Shown piece after piece: positions 16,284 to 25,863 of a DNA stretch of 64,000 nt. Position 1 is the stretch's first letter, and each line of letters begins with the position of its first letter. The DNA lies in NCBI GenBank assembly GCA_002840735.1, contig PHBY01000014.1, positions 36,657 to 100,656 of the forward strand, read 5' to 3'. The notes below the pieces were generated by a model. The model saw only the letters and a list, made by a program, of their open reading frames with translations. It did no database searches and was not told the origin of the DNA. The stretch comes from Chloroflexi bacterium HGW-Chloroflexi-2 (GTDB lineage Bacteria; Chloroflexota; Anaerolineae; Anaerolineales; Anaerolineaceae). Both the position numbers and the translations under genes were made by a program.

Positions 16284-17303
16284 GTGAATAAACAACGCTT
16301 CGTTTGGGAAAAGATAACGCTGGAATTAAAAAATCCTAATCGCATTGCCTATGGGAAGAGTAGCAAATTCCTTATTTATTGGATCCGCCTGGCAGGTGAT
16401 AATGGTTGGGGAGAGGCTGCTATCCCCTCCGACGGTGGAAATTCTGATAAAGAGATGCTGGTCTTCTGGGCAAATGCAGCCCGGTCGCATGTACACTTCC
16501 CGGTATCCATTCACCAGGTGCAGGGGTGGATTGGTGAAGGTGGACCTGCCCCGGCGCGCTGTGCACTGGAATTGGCATTGTTAGATCGCATCGGGCGCAT
16601 TGAAGGCAAGCCACTTTACCAGGTTCTGGATCTGCCGGAACCAGAACCACTGCCCACATCCTTTACGATCGCCTTGGACACACCACAAAAAATGGCAGAA
16701 ATTGCCAGAAATGAAAAAGCTTACCCTATTCTCAAGTTAAAACTGGGCGGCGAAGATGATGAGGATTGCATAGCCGCGATTCGGGAAGTACGACCGGATG
16801 CAAAATTACGGGTGGATGTGAACGCCGCCTGGGATTTGCCGAAGGCAATCAAAATGGTCCGGCAACTATCCGTTTACAATCTGGAACTGATCGAACAGCC
16901 ACTGGGGCGTGACCAGATTACAGAAATGGGAATATTGCAATCGACCACCCATATACCGATTGTCGCGGATGAATCCGTTCAAAACATTGAAGATGTGCAT
17001 GCATTGGGTCTGGCAGGGGTGGCAGGCATCAATTTGAAATTAATGAAAACAGGTGGCATCCTGCCTGCCCTGGAGATGATCAGGATTGCCCGGGATTACA
17101 ATATGCGCATCATGCTGGGATGTGTGATCGAGACTTCTCTCGGCGTTACCGCGATGGCGCATCTCAGTGGGTTGGCTGAATGGATTGACCTCGATGCTCC
17201 TTTGCTGATAAAAAATGATCCGTTCACTGGCTTAAATTATGACAGGCATCTAAAAATAAAGCTCTCCCATCAGCCTGGTATTGGCGTTCAATTACAATCT
17301 TAA
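16284..17303 (+). CDS. Enolase-superfamily dipeptide (L-Ala-D/L-Glu) epimerase-like
   Basis: A 339-residue enzyme of the enolase superfamily, muconate-lactonising subgroup. The acid-base lysines are K151-L-K153 (ILKLKLGG); the metal ligands follow in VDVNAAW, LIEQPLG and VADESV; the opposite base is in INLKLMKTGG, and GCVIETSLG ends the barrel. This set fits L-Ala-D/L-Glu epimerases, which recycle murein peptides; o-succinylbenzoate synthase and other dipeptide epimerases share the pattern, so the substrate is inferred. Location next to a wall transpeptidase and upstream of peptide-uptake genes supports a murein-peptide role. The start is GTG with AAAAAGG upstream, 56 bases after rsgA. Confidence 0.75.
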   Translation: MNKQRFVWEKITLELKNPNRIAYGKSSKFLIYWIRLAGDNGWGEAAIPSDGGNSDKEMLVFWANAARSHVHFPVSIHQVQGWIGEGGPAPARCALELALLDRIGRIEGKPLYQVLDLPEPEPLPTSFTIALDTPQKMAEIARNEKAYPILKLKLGGEDDEDCIAAIREVRPDAKLRVDVNAAWDLPKAIKMVRQLSVYNLELIEQPLGRDQITEMGILQSTTHIPIVADESVQNIEDVHALGLAGVAGINLKLMKTGGILPALEMIRIARDYNMRIMLGCVIETSLGVTAMAHLSGLAEWIDLDAPLLIKNDPFTGLNYDRHLKIKLSHQPGIGVQLQS

Positions 17304-17471
17304 CTGTATCCTGGGGGGTTTGAAACTATTTCAATCATTTCTGGAAGAATTTATTGAAAGCCAGGAGGATCTTTGTTGGGGAATGGTAATATGATGTTGA
17401 AGTTTGCCAGTGGGCATGGCAATGATTATAATGAAGGGGATATGTGGAACAATCATCTCAAGGAGGAACCT

Positions 17472-19418
17472 TTGAACCTTTCCCGCTTACAACGGTTTTC
17501 ATTTTTAATGGTAATTTGTATCATGCTATTAAGTGCCTGCCAACCGCAGGTAGCGCCTACATCTGATGTTCAAACCGAACCAGAACCGCCAGCAGTGGTT
17601 CTACCGACAACGGAACCGACGCCTGAGCCACCCAGTAGCCTGGTGATCTGTATTGGTGAAGAGCCACAGACATTGTATCCTTATGGTGGCAATAGCAAAG
17701 GCATGTGGTCGATTTTAGAAGCCATTTATGATGGACCCATCGATACGGTCAACTTTATGCCCGAACCAGTGATCCTGGAAAAGATACCGGATTTTGAGAG
17801 CGGTGATGCGCGCATCGAGACGGTGACGGTGGCTGCTGGCGAACGTATTGTGGATGCGAACGGCTCGGTGGTCGTGCTTCTGGCAGGAGTTCGTTACTTA
17901 CCGACTGGCTGCTCCGATACGAGTTGCGCTGTTGAGTGGGATGGACAGAATGAAGTACTGATGGATCAGCAAAGCCTGCGTTACCAACTGAAACCAGGGT
18001 TGTTATGGTCAGATGGGCAGGCATTAACCGCCAACGATTCCTTTTACTCCTTCCAGATTGCCTCTGACCCGGCTTCCCCGGTTCATACCTATTATGTGGA
18101 CAGAACTTTCAGTTACACCGCCGGCGATGATTTGCAGACCGAATGGAAAGGTCTACCCGGATTTACATCACCGCACCTGGGCGATTTCTTCTGGATGCCG
18201 ATGCCGCAGCACGCCTGGGGGGCATTCAGCGCAGAAGAATTATTGACCGCAGTGGAATCAACCCAAAAACCATTGGGTTGGGGACCTTATCAGATTGATA
18301 ACTGGGTGAGTGGCAGCCATTTGGAACTGAGCAGGAACCCGAATTATTTCCGGGCGCAGGAAGGTCTGCCAAAATTTGAAAAACTCGTATTCCGCTTCTT
18401 AGGTCCGAATGCGGATAGCAATCTGAAAGCATTGGAAATCAATGAGTGCGATTTTGTGGATGCCACGGTGGAATTAGATCAACAGTTAACCGATGTGGTC
18501 GAGCTAAGCAATCTGGGTGAGATCAAAGCCTATTTTGCACAGGGACCGGAGTGGGAGCATCTGGATTTCGGCATTGTGCCCTCCAGTTATGATGATGGTT
18601 ACCAGTTTGATTCGGACCGGCCAGACTGGTTTGGCGATGTGCGCATGCGCACAGCCATGGCTTACTGTACTGATCGTTTTGCGATTGCCAGCCGCTATTT
18701 TGTCAACCGTTCTTCCGTGCCGATCAGTTTCTATCCGCCTTCCCATCCAGCCTATAACCCGAGTCTCAACAGTATTCCCTATGATGTTGAAATGGGCAGC
18801 ATGCTGCTGGATCAAATTGGCTGGCGCGATGATGATAATAATCCCAACACCCCGCGTATTTCGCAGGGCGTGGACAATGTTCCGGATGGGACAGCGCTGG
18901 TGCTGGATTACATCACCTCCCAATCCACGTTGAGACAACTGGTATCGGCGGATATTGCCAGCTCTTTGATCACCTGTGGCATCGAAGTTGTGGTGCAAAA
19001 TGTTTATCCAACTGAAATGTATGCACCGGGTCCGGAAGGCGTTTTATTCGGGCGAAACTTCGACCTGGCTCAATTTACCTGGCAGGCAGGGCGAACGAAC
19101 CCTTGCTTCCTGTATAGCAGCAATCAAATACCCAATGCAGACAATCTCTGGGTAGGCGCTAATATCACCGGGTATGCCAACCCACAATATGATCTGGCTT
19201 GCCAGCAAGCGCAAACTACAGCTTTGGATGACGCCGAAGCACAGGCGGAGATTCAAAGCCTGTTTAATGAAGCCTTACCCGTGCTGCCGTTGTATTATCA
19301 GCTAAAAATTGCTGCCAGCCGCACAGATTTTTGCGGTTTTGAAGCCGTGGATGTCAGCAATCGCAGTATTCTTTTTGAAATTGAGGGTTTTGGATACGCA
19401 GATTTTTGTAAAAATTAA
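17472..19418 (+). CDS. Peptide-type ABC transporter substrate-binding lipoprotein (canonical order)
   Basis: A 648-residue family 5 solute-binding protein (DppA/OppA type). The TTG at 17472 is chosen because AAGGAGG lies 5 bases upstream and it gives a perfect lipoprotein signal, MNLSRLQRFSFLMVICIMLL then SAC with the lipid Cys at about 23. A Pro/Glu/Thr linker follows. Family blocks appear in the normal order: EEPQTLYPYG, LLWSDGQALTANDSFYSF (the DG..lta.D motif), GWGPYQIDNW, then the second-lobe region with MRTAMAYCTDRFAI. A second ribosome site with TTG codons at 17373/17376 would give a signal region too long for a lipoprotein. It is separated from the transporter operon by 264 bases and its own promoter, so it may be an alternative binding protein for the same permease. 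Confidence 0.8.
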   Translation: MNLSRLQRFSFLMVICIMLLSACQPQVAPTSDVQTEPEPPAVVLPTTEPTPEPPSSLVICIGEEPQTLYPYGGNSKGMWSILEAIYDGPIDTVNFMPEPVILEKIPDFESGDARIETVTVAAGERIVDANGSVVVLLAGVRYLPTGCSDTSCAVEWDGQNEVLMDQQSLRYQLKPGLLWSDGQALTANDSFYSFQIASDPASPVHTYYVDRTFSYTAGDDLQTEWKGLPGFTSPHLGDFFWMPMPQHAWGAFSAEELLTAVESTQKPLGWGPYQIDNWVSGSHLELSRNPNYFRAQEGLPKFEKLVFRFLGPNADSNLKALEINECDFVDATVELDQQLTDVVELSNLGEIKAYFAQGPEWEHLDFGIVPSSYDDGYQFDSDRPDWFGDVRMRTAMAYCTDRFAIASRYFVNRSSVPISFYPPSHPAYNPSLNSIPYDVEMGSMLLDQIGWRDDDNNPNTPRISQGVDNVPDGTALVLDYITSQSTLRQLVSADIASSLITCGIEVVVQNVYPTEMYAPGPEGVLFGRNFDLAQFTWQAGRTNPCFLYSSNQIPNADNLWVGANITGYANPQYDLACQQAQTTALDDAEAQAEIQSLFNEALPVLPLYYQLKIAASRTDFCGFEAVDVSNRSILFEIEGFGYADFCKN

Positions 19419-19504
19419 CATTTGAACACGTTGGTTTGTAATGATTTTGCCTTACAAAATACCTGATTTTCCTCTTAAATAATCATAAAAATCCGTATGA
19501 TCTG

Positions 19505-19550
19505 TTGACTATATGGGCACCTTATGCTATATTTACAGCACAAAATTGTG
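19505..19550 (+). promoter_or_regulatory. Promoter and operator-like palindrome of the oligopeptide transporter operon
   Basis: TTGACT (19505-19510), 17 bases, TATATT (19528-19533). CACAAAATTGTG (19539-19550) is a palindrome with CACAA/TTGTG arms lying across the expected start of transcription, a position typical of a repressor site. The leader to the ATG at 19683 is about 140 bases. Confidence 0.6.
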
Positions 19551-19682
19551 TTGATGAAATTGAAAGTTGAGGGATGACGCCATGTTTTAGCCAATAAAAA
19601 GCGGTTATTGGCGATTTATGGTATTTCATTGGCACAAAAAAATCATATCGTTCGATCCAAATTTATTAAGGAGGAGAATAGA

Positions 19683-22301
19683 ATGAAACGAAATACCCTT
19701 ATGTTGTTAGTAGGTATGGTCATCATTGCCAGTATGGTATTGGCAGCCTGCCAACCTACACCGGCTCCAGTGGTTGAAGAACCCGCACCTGCCGAGCCAG
19801 TCGTTGAGGAACCAACCGCGGTTCCTGAAGAACCAGTTGTTGTCGAGGAACCAACTGCCGAACCGACTCCAGAACCAGTTCGCACCACCCGCAAAGGTGG
19901 ATGGTTGGACGAAATCGTGGTATCTGTAGTTGACAATTCATCAGCCATTACACAAATTCAGGCTGGCGCTGTTGACATTTATGCCGCTGGTATGTCATCC
20001 GATGCACTGCCCGAAATCGAAGCCGCTGGTTTGGATTATGCACAAAGCAATGGACTGTATTATGAATTAACCTTCAATACTTACGGACCATTCTTTGATC
20101 AATCCACCGGTAAAGTAAACCCCTTCGTGTATGCAAAAGCACGCGAAGCCATGAACTGGTTAATTGACCGCGATTACATCAATCGTGAGGTTTACAATGG
20201 CGGTGCACTGCCCAAGTTCTGGAGCATTATCACCAACATGCCCGATTACACCAAAATGGCAGAAACTGTTCGCCGTTTGGAAGCAAAATATGCTTACAAT
20301 CCCGAATTAGCCAAAGCTCAGATGGATGAGGTTATGCTCGGTATTGAAGGCGTGACCATTGAAGATGGCAAATACATGTTCAATGGCGAGCAAGTCCAAT
20401 TGATCTTCTTGATCCGCAATGACTCCGATGGCACCCGCGTTCCGATTGGTGATTATGTTGCCAATCAGCTCGAGAGCATTGGTTTCGCTGTTGATCGTCA
20501 ATACAAACGTTCATCCGAAGCCTCCCCGATCTGGGTGGGTGGTAATGTTGCTGATGGTCTCTGGCATCTTTACACCGGTGCCTGGTCTGCCACAGTTATT
20601 GATCGTGACGAGGGTGACAACTTCGAATTCTTCGATACCCCACAATCCGCTTATGGTTTCTCATCTACCTGGCAGGCATTCACATCCACCGCTTTAGGTA
20701 CCCCCTATGGCGATCTGGCTGATAAATTAGCCTATAACAAATTCACATCCATCGAAGAACGTGATGCGGCTATGGCAGAAATGCTTGAACTGTCTTTGGA
20801 AGAATCCATTCATATATGGTTAATCGATGGTAAAAACTTCACACCTTATGCCCAGGGTCTGGCAGTAACCTATGACCTGGCTGCTGGTGTGGACGGCTCC
20901 ATGATCTGGCCATACACCATTCGTTGGGAAGGCGAAGAAGGTGGTATGCTCAAGTGGGGTCAGCCAGACCTGTTTGTTGATCCCTGGAACCCGATTGCCG
21001 GCTCCAACTGGGCATTTGACCAGGCTATTGGCCGCGCCACCTGGGGTGAAGCTTACATGATTGATCCTCACACTGGTCTCCTGTGGCCACAGCGCTTTGA
21101 CCGCGCTGAAATCACCATTCAGGAAGGTTTGCCCGTTGGTAAGACGCTGGATTGGGTTGACCTGTCCTTTGAAGATGAAATCGTAGTACCAGAAGACGCC
21201 ATCGTTGACTGGGATGCTGAAAATCAGGCCTTCATCACTGCTGCCGAGAAATTCCCCGAAGGTACAACTGCCCGTGTCAAGAGTGTGGTTTACTATCCAG
21301 CCGACCTGTTTGACACCGTAAAATGGCACGATGGTACACCGCTTGATCTGGGTGACTTTATCTACGGTTGGATCATTGGTCTTGATATGGGTAAAGAAGC
21401 ATCTGCCATTTATGATGAAGCTTATGCAGCCAATGCCGAAGCAGTCCTGGCTAACTTCAAAGGCTTCAAAATTCTATCTGAAAGCCCTCTGACAATTGAA
21501 GCCTACAGCGATGCCTATCAGACCGATGCTGAATGGAATATCACCACCATGTGGCCATCCTTCAGTTATGGTGAAGCCCCATGGCATGTCTTAGCGATGG
21601 GTGCCCGCGGTGACGAAGCTGGAGAACTTGCATTCTCAGGCGATAAAGCCGATGCAAAATCTACTGAGACCACGACCGTTGAATGGTTCAGCGTGATTGG
21701 TGGACCCAGCCTGGAAATTGTTTCTAAATGGCTTGATACCAGCATTGAAGAGACTTACATTCCTTACGCCAACGTGCTGACTGCTTTCATCACCCCCGAA
21801 GAAGCTTTAGCCCGCTATGAAAACGCCAAAGCTTTCTTTGCCAAATACGGTCATTACAATATCGGTACCGGCCCCTACATTCTCGATGAAGTTTATCTGA
21901 CCGAGAAAGTAGCCACCTTGGTTCAAAATCCTGACTTCCCGGATCTTTCAGACAAATGGTCACAATTTGGTGATCCAAAAGTAGCTGAAATTGAACTGGA
22001 TGGTGACGGTAGCGTAGTTCTGGGTGGTGAGTTCGCCTTCGATGTCTTCGTGACCTTCCAGGGTGAACCCTATGAAGCTGACGAGATCAAACAGGTTATT
22101 GGTTTGCTCTACGATGCTACCGGTCAAATCGTCAAAGTGCTTGATGGTGTACTGGTTGAAGATGGTTATTACACCATCACCGTTCCTGCTGATGTTTCAG
22201 CAGCCATGGAAGCTGGCGCCAGCAAGTTAGAAGCTGTTGTGGTTCCGTTCACTGTAGCTATTCCGTCCTTCGTTTCATTTGAATTTGTGACCGTCAAGTA
22301 A
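19683..22301 (+). CDS. Oligopeptide-type binding lipoprotein, apparently circularly permuted
   Basis: An 872-residue lipoprotein (signal ending MVLAAC; AAGGAGG before the ATG) with a Pro/Glu/Val linker (residues 24-70). Residues 77-415 look like the C-terminal half of a family 5 binding protein: IQAGAVDIY (the G.vDi strand), AREAMNWLIDRDYINREVY (the vR.A....iDr.. helix) and the closing lobe. Residues 420-770 then look like the N-terminal half: LKWGQPDLFVDPWNP, ATWGEAYMIDP, VKWHDGTPLDLGDFIYGW (about 546) and IGTGPYILDEVYL (about 728), ending at NPDFPDLSDKW. In DppA-type proteins the order is the reverse. About 100 residues of a beta-rich, Ig-like domain finish the protein. It opens the operon and should feed the permeases downstream. 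Family assignment is firm; permutation is my reading of motif order. Confidence 0.75.
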   Translation: MKRNTLMLLVGMVIIASMVLAACQPTPAPVVEEPAPAEPVVEEPTAVPEEPVVVEEPTAEPTPEPVRTTRKGGWLDEIVVSVVDNSSAITQIQAGAVDIYAAGMSSDALPEIEAAGLDYAQSNGLYYELTFNTYGPFFDQSTGKVNPFVYAKAREAMNWLIDRDYINREVYNGGALPKFWSIITNMPDYTKMAETVRRLEAKYAYNPELAKAQMDEVMLGIEGVTIEDGKYMFNGEQVQLIFLIRNDSDGTRVPIGDYVANQLESIGFAVDRQYKRSSEASPIWVGGNVADGLWHLYTGAWSATVIDRDEGDNFEFFDTPQSAYGFSSTWQAFTSTALGTPYGDLADKLAYNKFTSIEERDAAMAEMLELSLEESIHIWLIDGKNFTPYAQGLAVTYDLAAGVDGSMIWPYTIRWEGEEGGMLKWGQPDLFVDPWNPIAGSNWAFDQAIGRATWGEAYMIDPHTGLLWPQRFDRAEITIQEGLPVGKTLDWVDLSFEDEIVVPEDAIVDWDAENQAFITAAEKFPEGTTARVKSVVYYPADLFDTVKWHDGTPLDLGDFIYGWIIGLDMGKEASAIYDEAYAANAEAVLANFKGFKILSESPLTIEAYSDAYQTDAEWNITTMWPSFSYGEAPWHVLAMGARGDEAGELAFSGDKADAKSTETTTVEWFSVIGGPSLEIVSKWLDTSIEETYIPYANVLTAFITPEEALARYENAKAFFAKYGHYNIGTGPYILDEVYLTEKVATLVQNPDFPDLSDKWSQFGDPKVAEIELDGDGSVVLGGEFAFDVFVTFQGEPYEADEIKQVIGLLYDATGQIVKVLDGVLVEDGYYTITVPADVSAAMEAGASKLEAVVVPFTVAIPSFVSFEFVTVK

Positions 22302-22350
22302 GAAGCTTAATCACAAATTCTCACAACAGTTAAATTAAGTTACTAAAGGT

Positions 22351-22380
22351 AGGGGCAAGGCGATCAAACTCCTTGCCCCT
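22351..22380 (+). terminator. Intercistronic hairpin after the binding-protein gene
   Basis: AGGGGCAAGG and CCTTGCCCCT form a perfect 10-base stem with a 10-base loop between the binding protein and first permease genes. Only TTCCC follows, not a T run. Such hairpins usually stabilise the upstream message or partly terminate, giving more binding protein than permease. Confidence 0.6.
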
Positions 22381-22409
22381 TCCCAATCAATAATAGGAGG
22401 TAAATTCCT

Positions 22410-23546
22410 ATGGGGTCGGATGTTGAAATTACAACGCCCAAAGAAAAAAAACAAAAATCCGGGTTTGTAACCACCCTCACCAGGGTTTTGAAGTATTCGG
22501 GTGTCAGGTTACTTTCACTTTTTATCACTGTCGTCATCGGTATTTACCTGACGATTATGATCGCCAACATGGGTGGTTATGTGGACCAAATGATGAAGTC
22601 CGAGATCCAGGAACGCATCACCATGCAGATTCAGATGAACCCTGCATTTAAAACTATGGATCCAGCCACCAGGAGTCAGTTAACGCAGGAAAGAATTCAG
22701 AGCGAAATTGATCGTTTGGGACTCGAACGTCCATTGGTGATCCGCAGTATGGGTTTCTTAAAAAATGCATTAACATTAAATCTGGGCCGCGCTCAAAATA
22801 TGTCAAGCGATAGTGGCTCACGCAATGTGAAAGCGATCATTTTAGAAAGAATACCCTATACCCTGTTGTTAATGGGGACTGCCAACTTAATCTTATTCTT
22901 CAGCACACTCTTCTTAGCCCTGGCATTATCACGCAAATATGGTAGTTTTTGGGATAAGTTTGTCATCACACTCTCGCCTACATCGTCGGTACCACCCTGG
23001 TTTTATGGTATTTTCTTAATTCTTATTTTTGCTGCCGTGCTGAAAGTTCTACCGTTTGGCGGTGTCATTGATGCGCCAGTGCCCAAGGATTTCCTGGGCC
23101 GGGCATTAAGCGTCGGCAGACATTTAATTTTACCAGCCAGTTCACTGATCTTATCCTCATTCTTTTTGAGCATTTTCAACTGGCGCACCTTCTTTTTAAT
23201 TTATTCCAGTGAAGATTACGTGGAGACAGCCAAAGCCAAAGGCTTACCTTCCCGCGATATTGAACGTCGTTATATTTTGCGCCCAACGTTACCCACCATC
23301 ATCACCGCCTTTGCCTTATTGTTGATCGGTTTATGGGCTGGTGCTATCATTACCGAAACCGTGTTTCAGTGGCCTGGATTGGGTCGGGTTACCTTCCGGG
23401 CGATTAATCTGTATGATACGCCTGTGATTGTGGGCACCACCATCATTTACGCTTATTTATTGGCAATCACTGTTTTCCTGTTGGATTTTGTGTATGCTCT
23501 GGTAGATCCCAGGGTGAAAATTGGTAGTGGAGGTGGACCCCAATGA
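22410..23546 (+). CDS. Oligopeptide ABC transporter permease, DppB/OppB type
   Basis: A 378-residue inner-membrane permease with a first helix near residues 32-52, a long outer segment, then five helices. The coupling region facing the ATPases reads DYVETAKAKGLPSRDIERRY, close to the EAA motif of BPD permeases. The usual family length is 305-340; the extra length is in the cytosolic N-terminus and the loop after helix 1 (residues 55-115: QMMKSEIQERITMQIQM). AGGAGG lies 8 bases before the ATG. The stop overlaps the next start by 4 bases (ATGA). Confidence 0.9.
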   Translation: MGSDVEITTPKEKKQKSGFVTTLTRVLKYSGVRLLSLFITVVIGIYLTIMIANMGGYVDQMMKSEIQERITMQIQMNPAFKTMDPATRSQLTQERIQSEIDRLGLERPLVIRSMGFLKNALTLNLGRAQNMSSDSGSRNVKAIILERIPYTLLLMGTANLILFFSTLFLALALSRKYGSFWDKFVITLSPTSSVPPWFYGIFLILIFAAVLKVLPFGGVIDAPVPKDFLGRALSVGRHLILPASSLILSSFFLSIFNWRTFFLIYSSEDYVETAKAKGLPSRDIERRYILRPTLPTIITAFALLLIGLWAGAIITETVFQWPGLGRVTFRAINLYDTPVIVGTTIIYAYLLAITVFLLDFVYALVDPRVKIGSGGGPQ

Positions 23547-24886
23547 AACAGCTAAAAAATAATTTCCGGGAATTACTTAAATATCCCTCCGCCATTTTTG
23601 GCTCAATCATTGTGTTGACGTTGATCATCGCAGCTATCGTTGTTATCATCAAAATCCCCTACAATGATGCCATTGACACCTGGCGTGGTGGGGAAGCAGT
23701 TGTCGGAAAGAACCCCAGAAATGTTCCTCCTAAATGGTTTAACTGGTTTCGGCAGGATAAGTTGGTGGAATCTCTCGATCTAATCGAAGGCGACGAAGGA
23801 GTAACCGTTACGGAAGAAACCACGGAAGGTGGCACACTGATTAAAACCACCACCTTTGCCTTCGATTATGAATACAAAAGTTTTCCCACTGAATTAACCA
23901 TGTACTTTACCTCAGAATTCGAGGAAAAACAACCATTTGTTTCGTTAAAATGGATCACCCCGGATGGGACTGAAATAAAAATTAATAATTTTGCCATCGG
24001 TAAAACACATACCTATCCAATCAACCAGGAAGAAAAATTAAAGAAACGCCTGGGAAATGTACCCCCGGTTATAGGTTTGTTTCTGGATCCGGAATCTGAA
24101 TCCAGGCTTCCCGTAAAGGGCACCTATCAACTGGTGGTTGAACAAATTTCTTTTGAGCCTGAATCGACCGTTCAGGCTGAATTTGTTTTGTTAGGAGAGG
24201 TCTTCGGTTGGGCAGGCACTGATCATATGCGCCGTGATTTACTCCTACCAATTTTGTGGGGCATACCCATCGCGCTGGCTTTTGGTTTGATAGCAGCATT
24301 AGGGACCTCCGTATTGACCATGACGATTGCTGCCATTGGCACCTGGTATGCCGGTATTGTGGATGGCATCATCCAGCGCATCACCGAGATTAACCTGGTG
24401 CTACCATTCCTCTCGATTCTGATCATGATCGGTACCTTTTATTCCCGGAGCATTTGGACTATTCTGGGTGCTACTGTGGCATTAAGTATTTTCACGGGTG
24501 GCATCAAACAATATCGCGCAATTTTCATGCAGGTAAAAGAATCAACCTACATTGAAGCAGCCCGGGCATATGGCGCCAGTGACAAACGCATCATTTTCCG
24601 CTACCTGATTCCAAGAATCATCCCGTTGCTGATTCCTGGTCTTGTCTCGGCGGTCCCGGCTTTCGTCTTCCTGGAAGCTTCGCTGGCGTTGTTAGGTCTG
24701 GGTGACCCGGTTCTACCCACCTGGGGTAAGACCATCAACGAAGCCTACGCCAATGCTGCTCTGTATCGCGGCTGGTATTACTGGATTGTTCAACCAGCTG
24801 TATTATTGATGATTACCGGTCTGGGATTTGCCTCATTAGGTTTTGCGCTTGACCGAATCTTTAATCCACGTTTGCGAGGTATGTAA
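23543..24886 (+). CDS. Oligopeptide ABC transporter permease, DppC/OppC type, with large outer domain
   Basis: A 447-residue permease, against about 300 in the family. The first helix (residues 13-37, AIFGSIIVLTLIIAAIVVII) is followed by some 195 residues of soluble sequence before the second helix near 232; this stretch is rich in beta-type alternation (TTFAFDYEYKS, ELTMYFTSEF, GTYQLVVEQISF). The DppC landmark TDHMRRDLL ends the insert, where a canonical OppC has only a short loop. The rest is standard, with EAARAYGASDKRI as the coupling EAA motif. I infer a beta-sandwich on the outer face, perhaps docking the unusual binding protein of this operon. Translation is coupled to the upstream permease. 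Confidence 0.88.
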   Translation: MKQLKNNFRELLKYPSAIFGSIIVLTLIIAAIVVIIKIPYNDAIDTWRGGEAVVGKNPRNVPPKWFNWFRQDKLVESLDLIEGDEGVTVTEETTEGGTLIKTTTFAFDYEYKSFPTELTMYFTSEFEEKQPFVSLKWITPDGTEIKINNFAIGKTHTYPINQEEKLKKRLGNVPPVIGLFLDPESESRLPVKGTYQLVVEQISFEPESTVQAEFVLLGEVFGWAGTDHMRRDLLLPILWGIPIALAFGLIAALGTSVLTMTIAAIGTWYAGIVDGIIQRITEINLVLPFLSILIMIGTFYSRSIWTILGATVALSIFTGGIKQYRAIFMQVKESTYIEAARAYGASDKRIIFRYLIPRIIPLLIPGLVSAVPAFVFLEASLALLGLGDPVLPTWGKTINEAYANAALYRGWYYWIVQPAVLLMITGLGFASLGFALDRIFNPRLRGM

Positions 24887-24889
24887 AAA

Positions 24890-25849
24890 ATGAAAGATAA
24901 TAATACATTATTGCATGTGGAAAATCTCAAACTCTACTTCAAAGCCTCGAAGGGAATTGTCCAGGCTGTTGATGGCGTTGATTTTAACTTACCCAATAAT
25001 AAAGCCGTGGTCATCATTGGTGAATCAGGTTGTGGTAAGACTTCCATGGCAAAAGCATTGTTACGTCTTTTACCGAAAAATGTAGCTGAGTATTCCGGTA
25101 AAATTCTTCTCAATGGCGTTGATACCATGCCGATGAGCGATGAGAAATATCGCACGGATGTGCGTTGGGTGCGCATGTCCATGGTACCTCAGGCAGCGAT
25201 GAACTCTCTCAACCCGGTATTAAAGGTTGGTGATCAGGTTGCTGAACCGATCATTGTTCATCACAGTGTGCCTAAAGAACAAGCTCTGGATCAGGCTAAG
25301 ACCATGTTCCAGAGGGTAGGCGTTCCGGTTGATTTTCTGCATCGTTATGCATTTGAGTTGAGCGGTGGTATGCGCCAGCGTGTGGCCATTGCCATGTCTC
25401 TGGTGACTGTACCCGATCTGGTTATTCTGGATGAACCCACCTCAGCGCTGGATGTGTTAACCCAGGCAAACATCATGAACCTGTTAAAACGCATCAAGAA
25501 GGAAATTGCCACCAGTTTCATCCTGATCACACACGATATTTCCACTTCGAGTGAGTTGGCCGATGATGTAGTGGTCATGTACGCCGGGCAGATCGTTGAG
25601 GTTAGTGATAACCGTCGCTTTTTCACGGCCCCATTACATCCGTATTCTGCCAAGTTGATGGCATCGGTTCCGCGCTTGAGAGGTAAAGAACAACCTGACT
25701 TCATTACCGGTCAACCACCCAGTCTGATCAATCCGCCAACGGGTTGCCGCTTTGAAGAACGTTGTCACAAACGCTTCAGCAAATGTTCAGAAGAACCACC
25801 GACCGTCAATGTGGATGGTATCCTGGTAAAGTGCTGGTTATACACATAA
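24890..25849 (+). CDS. Oligopeptide ABC transporter ATPase, DppD/OppD type
   Basis: A 319-residue ATPase: Walker [10 protein letters not shown], signature LSGGMRQRV, Walker [13 protein letters not shown], switch His in LITHDIST. The C-terminal OppD/F tail contains [15 protein letters not shown] and the Cys-rich block [14 protein letters not shown] plus a final Cys in VKCWLYT, the set that binds an iron-sulfur cluster in DppD-type proteins. It powers peptide import with the partner ATPase downstream. It starts 4 bases after the permease stop. Confidence 0.92.
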   Translation: MKDNNTLLHVENLKLYFKASKGIVQAVDGVDFNLPNNKAVVIIGESGCGKTSMAKALLRLLPKNVAEYSGKILLNGVDTMPMSDEKYRTDVRWVRMSMVPQAAMNSLNPVLKVGDQVAEPIIVHHSVPKEQALDQAKTMFQRVGVPVDFLHRYAFELSGGMRQRVAIAMSLVTVPDLVILDEPTSALDVLTQANIMNLLKRIKKEIATSFILITHDISTSSELADDVVVMYAGQIVEVSDNRRFFTAPLHPYSAKLMASVPRLRGKEQPDFITGQPPSLINPPTGCRFEERCHKRFSKCSEEPPTVNVDGILVKCWLYT

Positions 25850-25863
25850 GACAGGGAGAAGAA

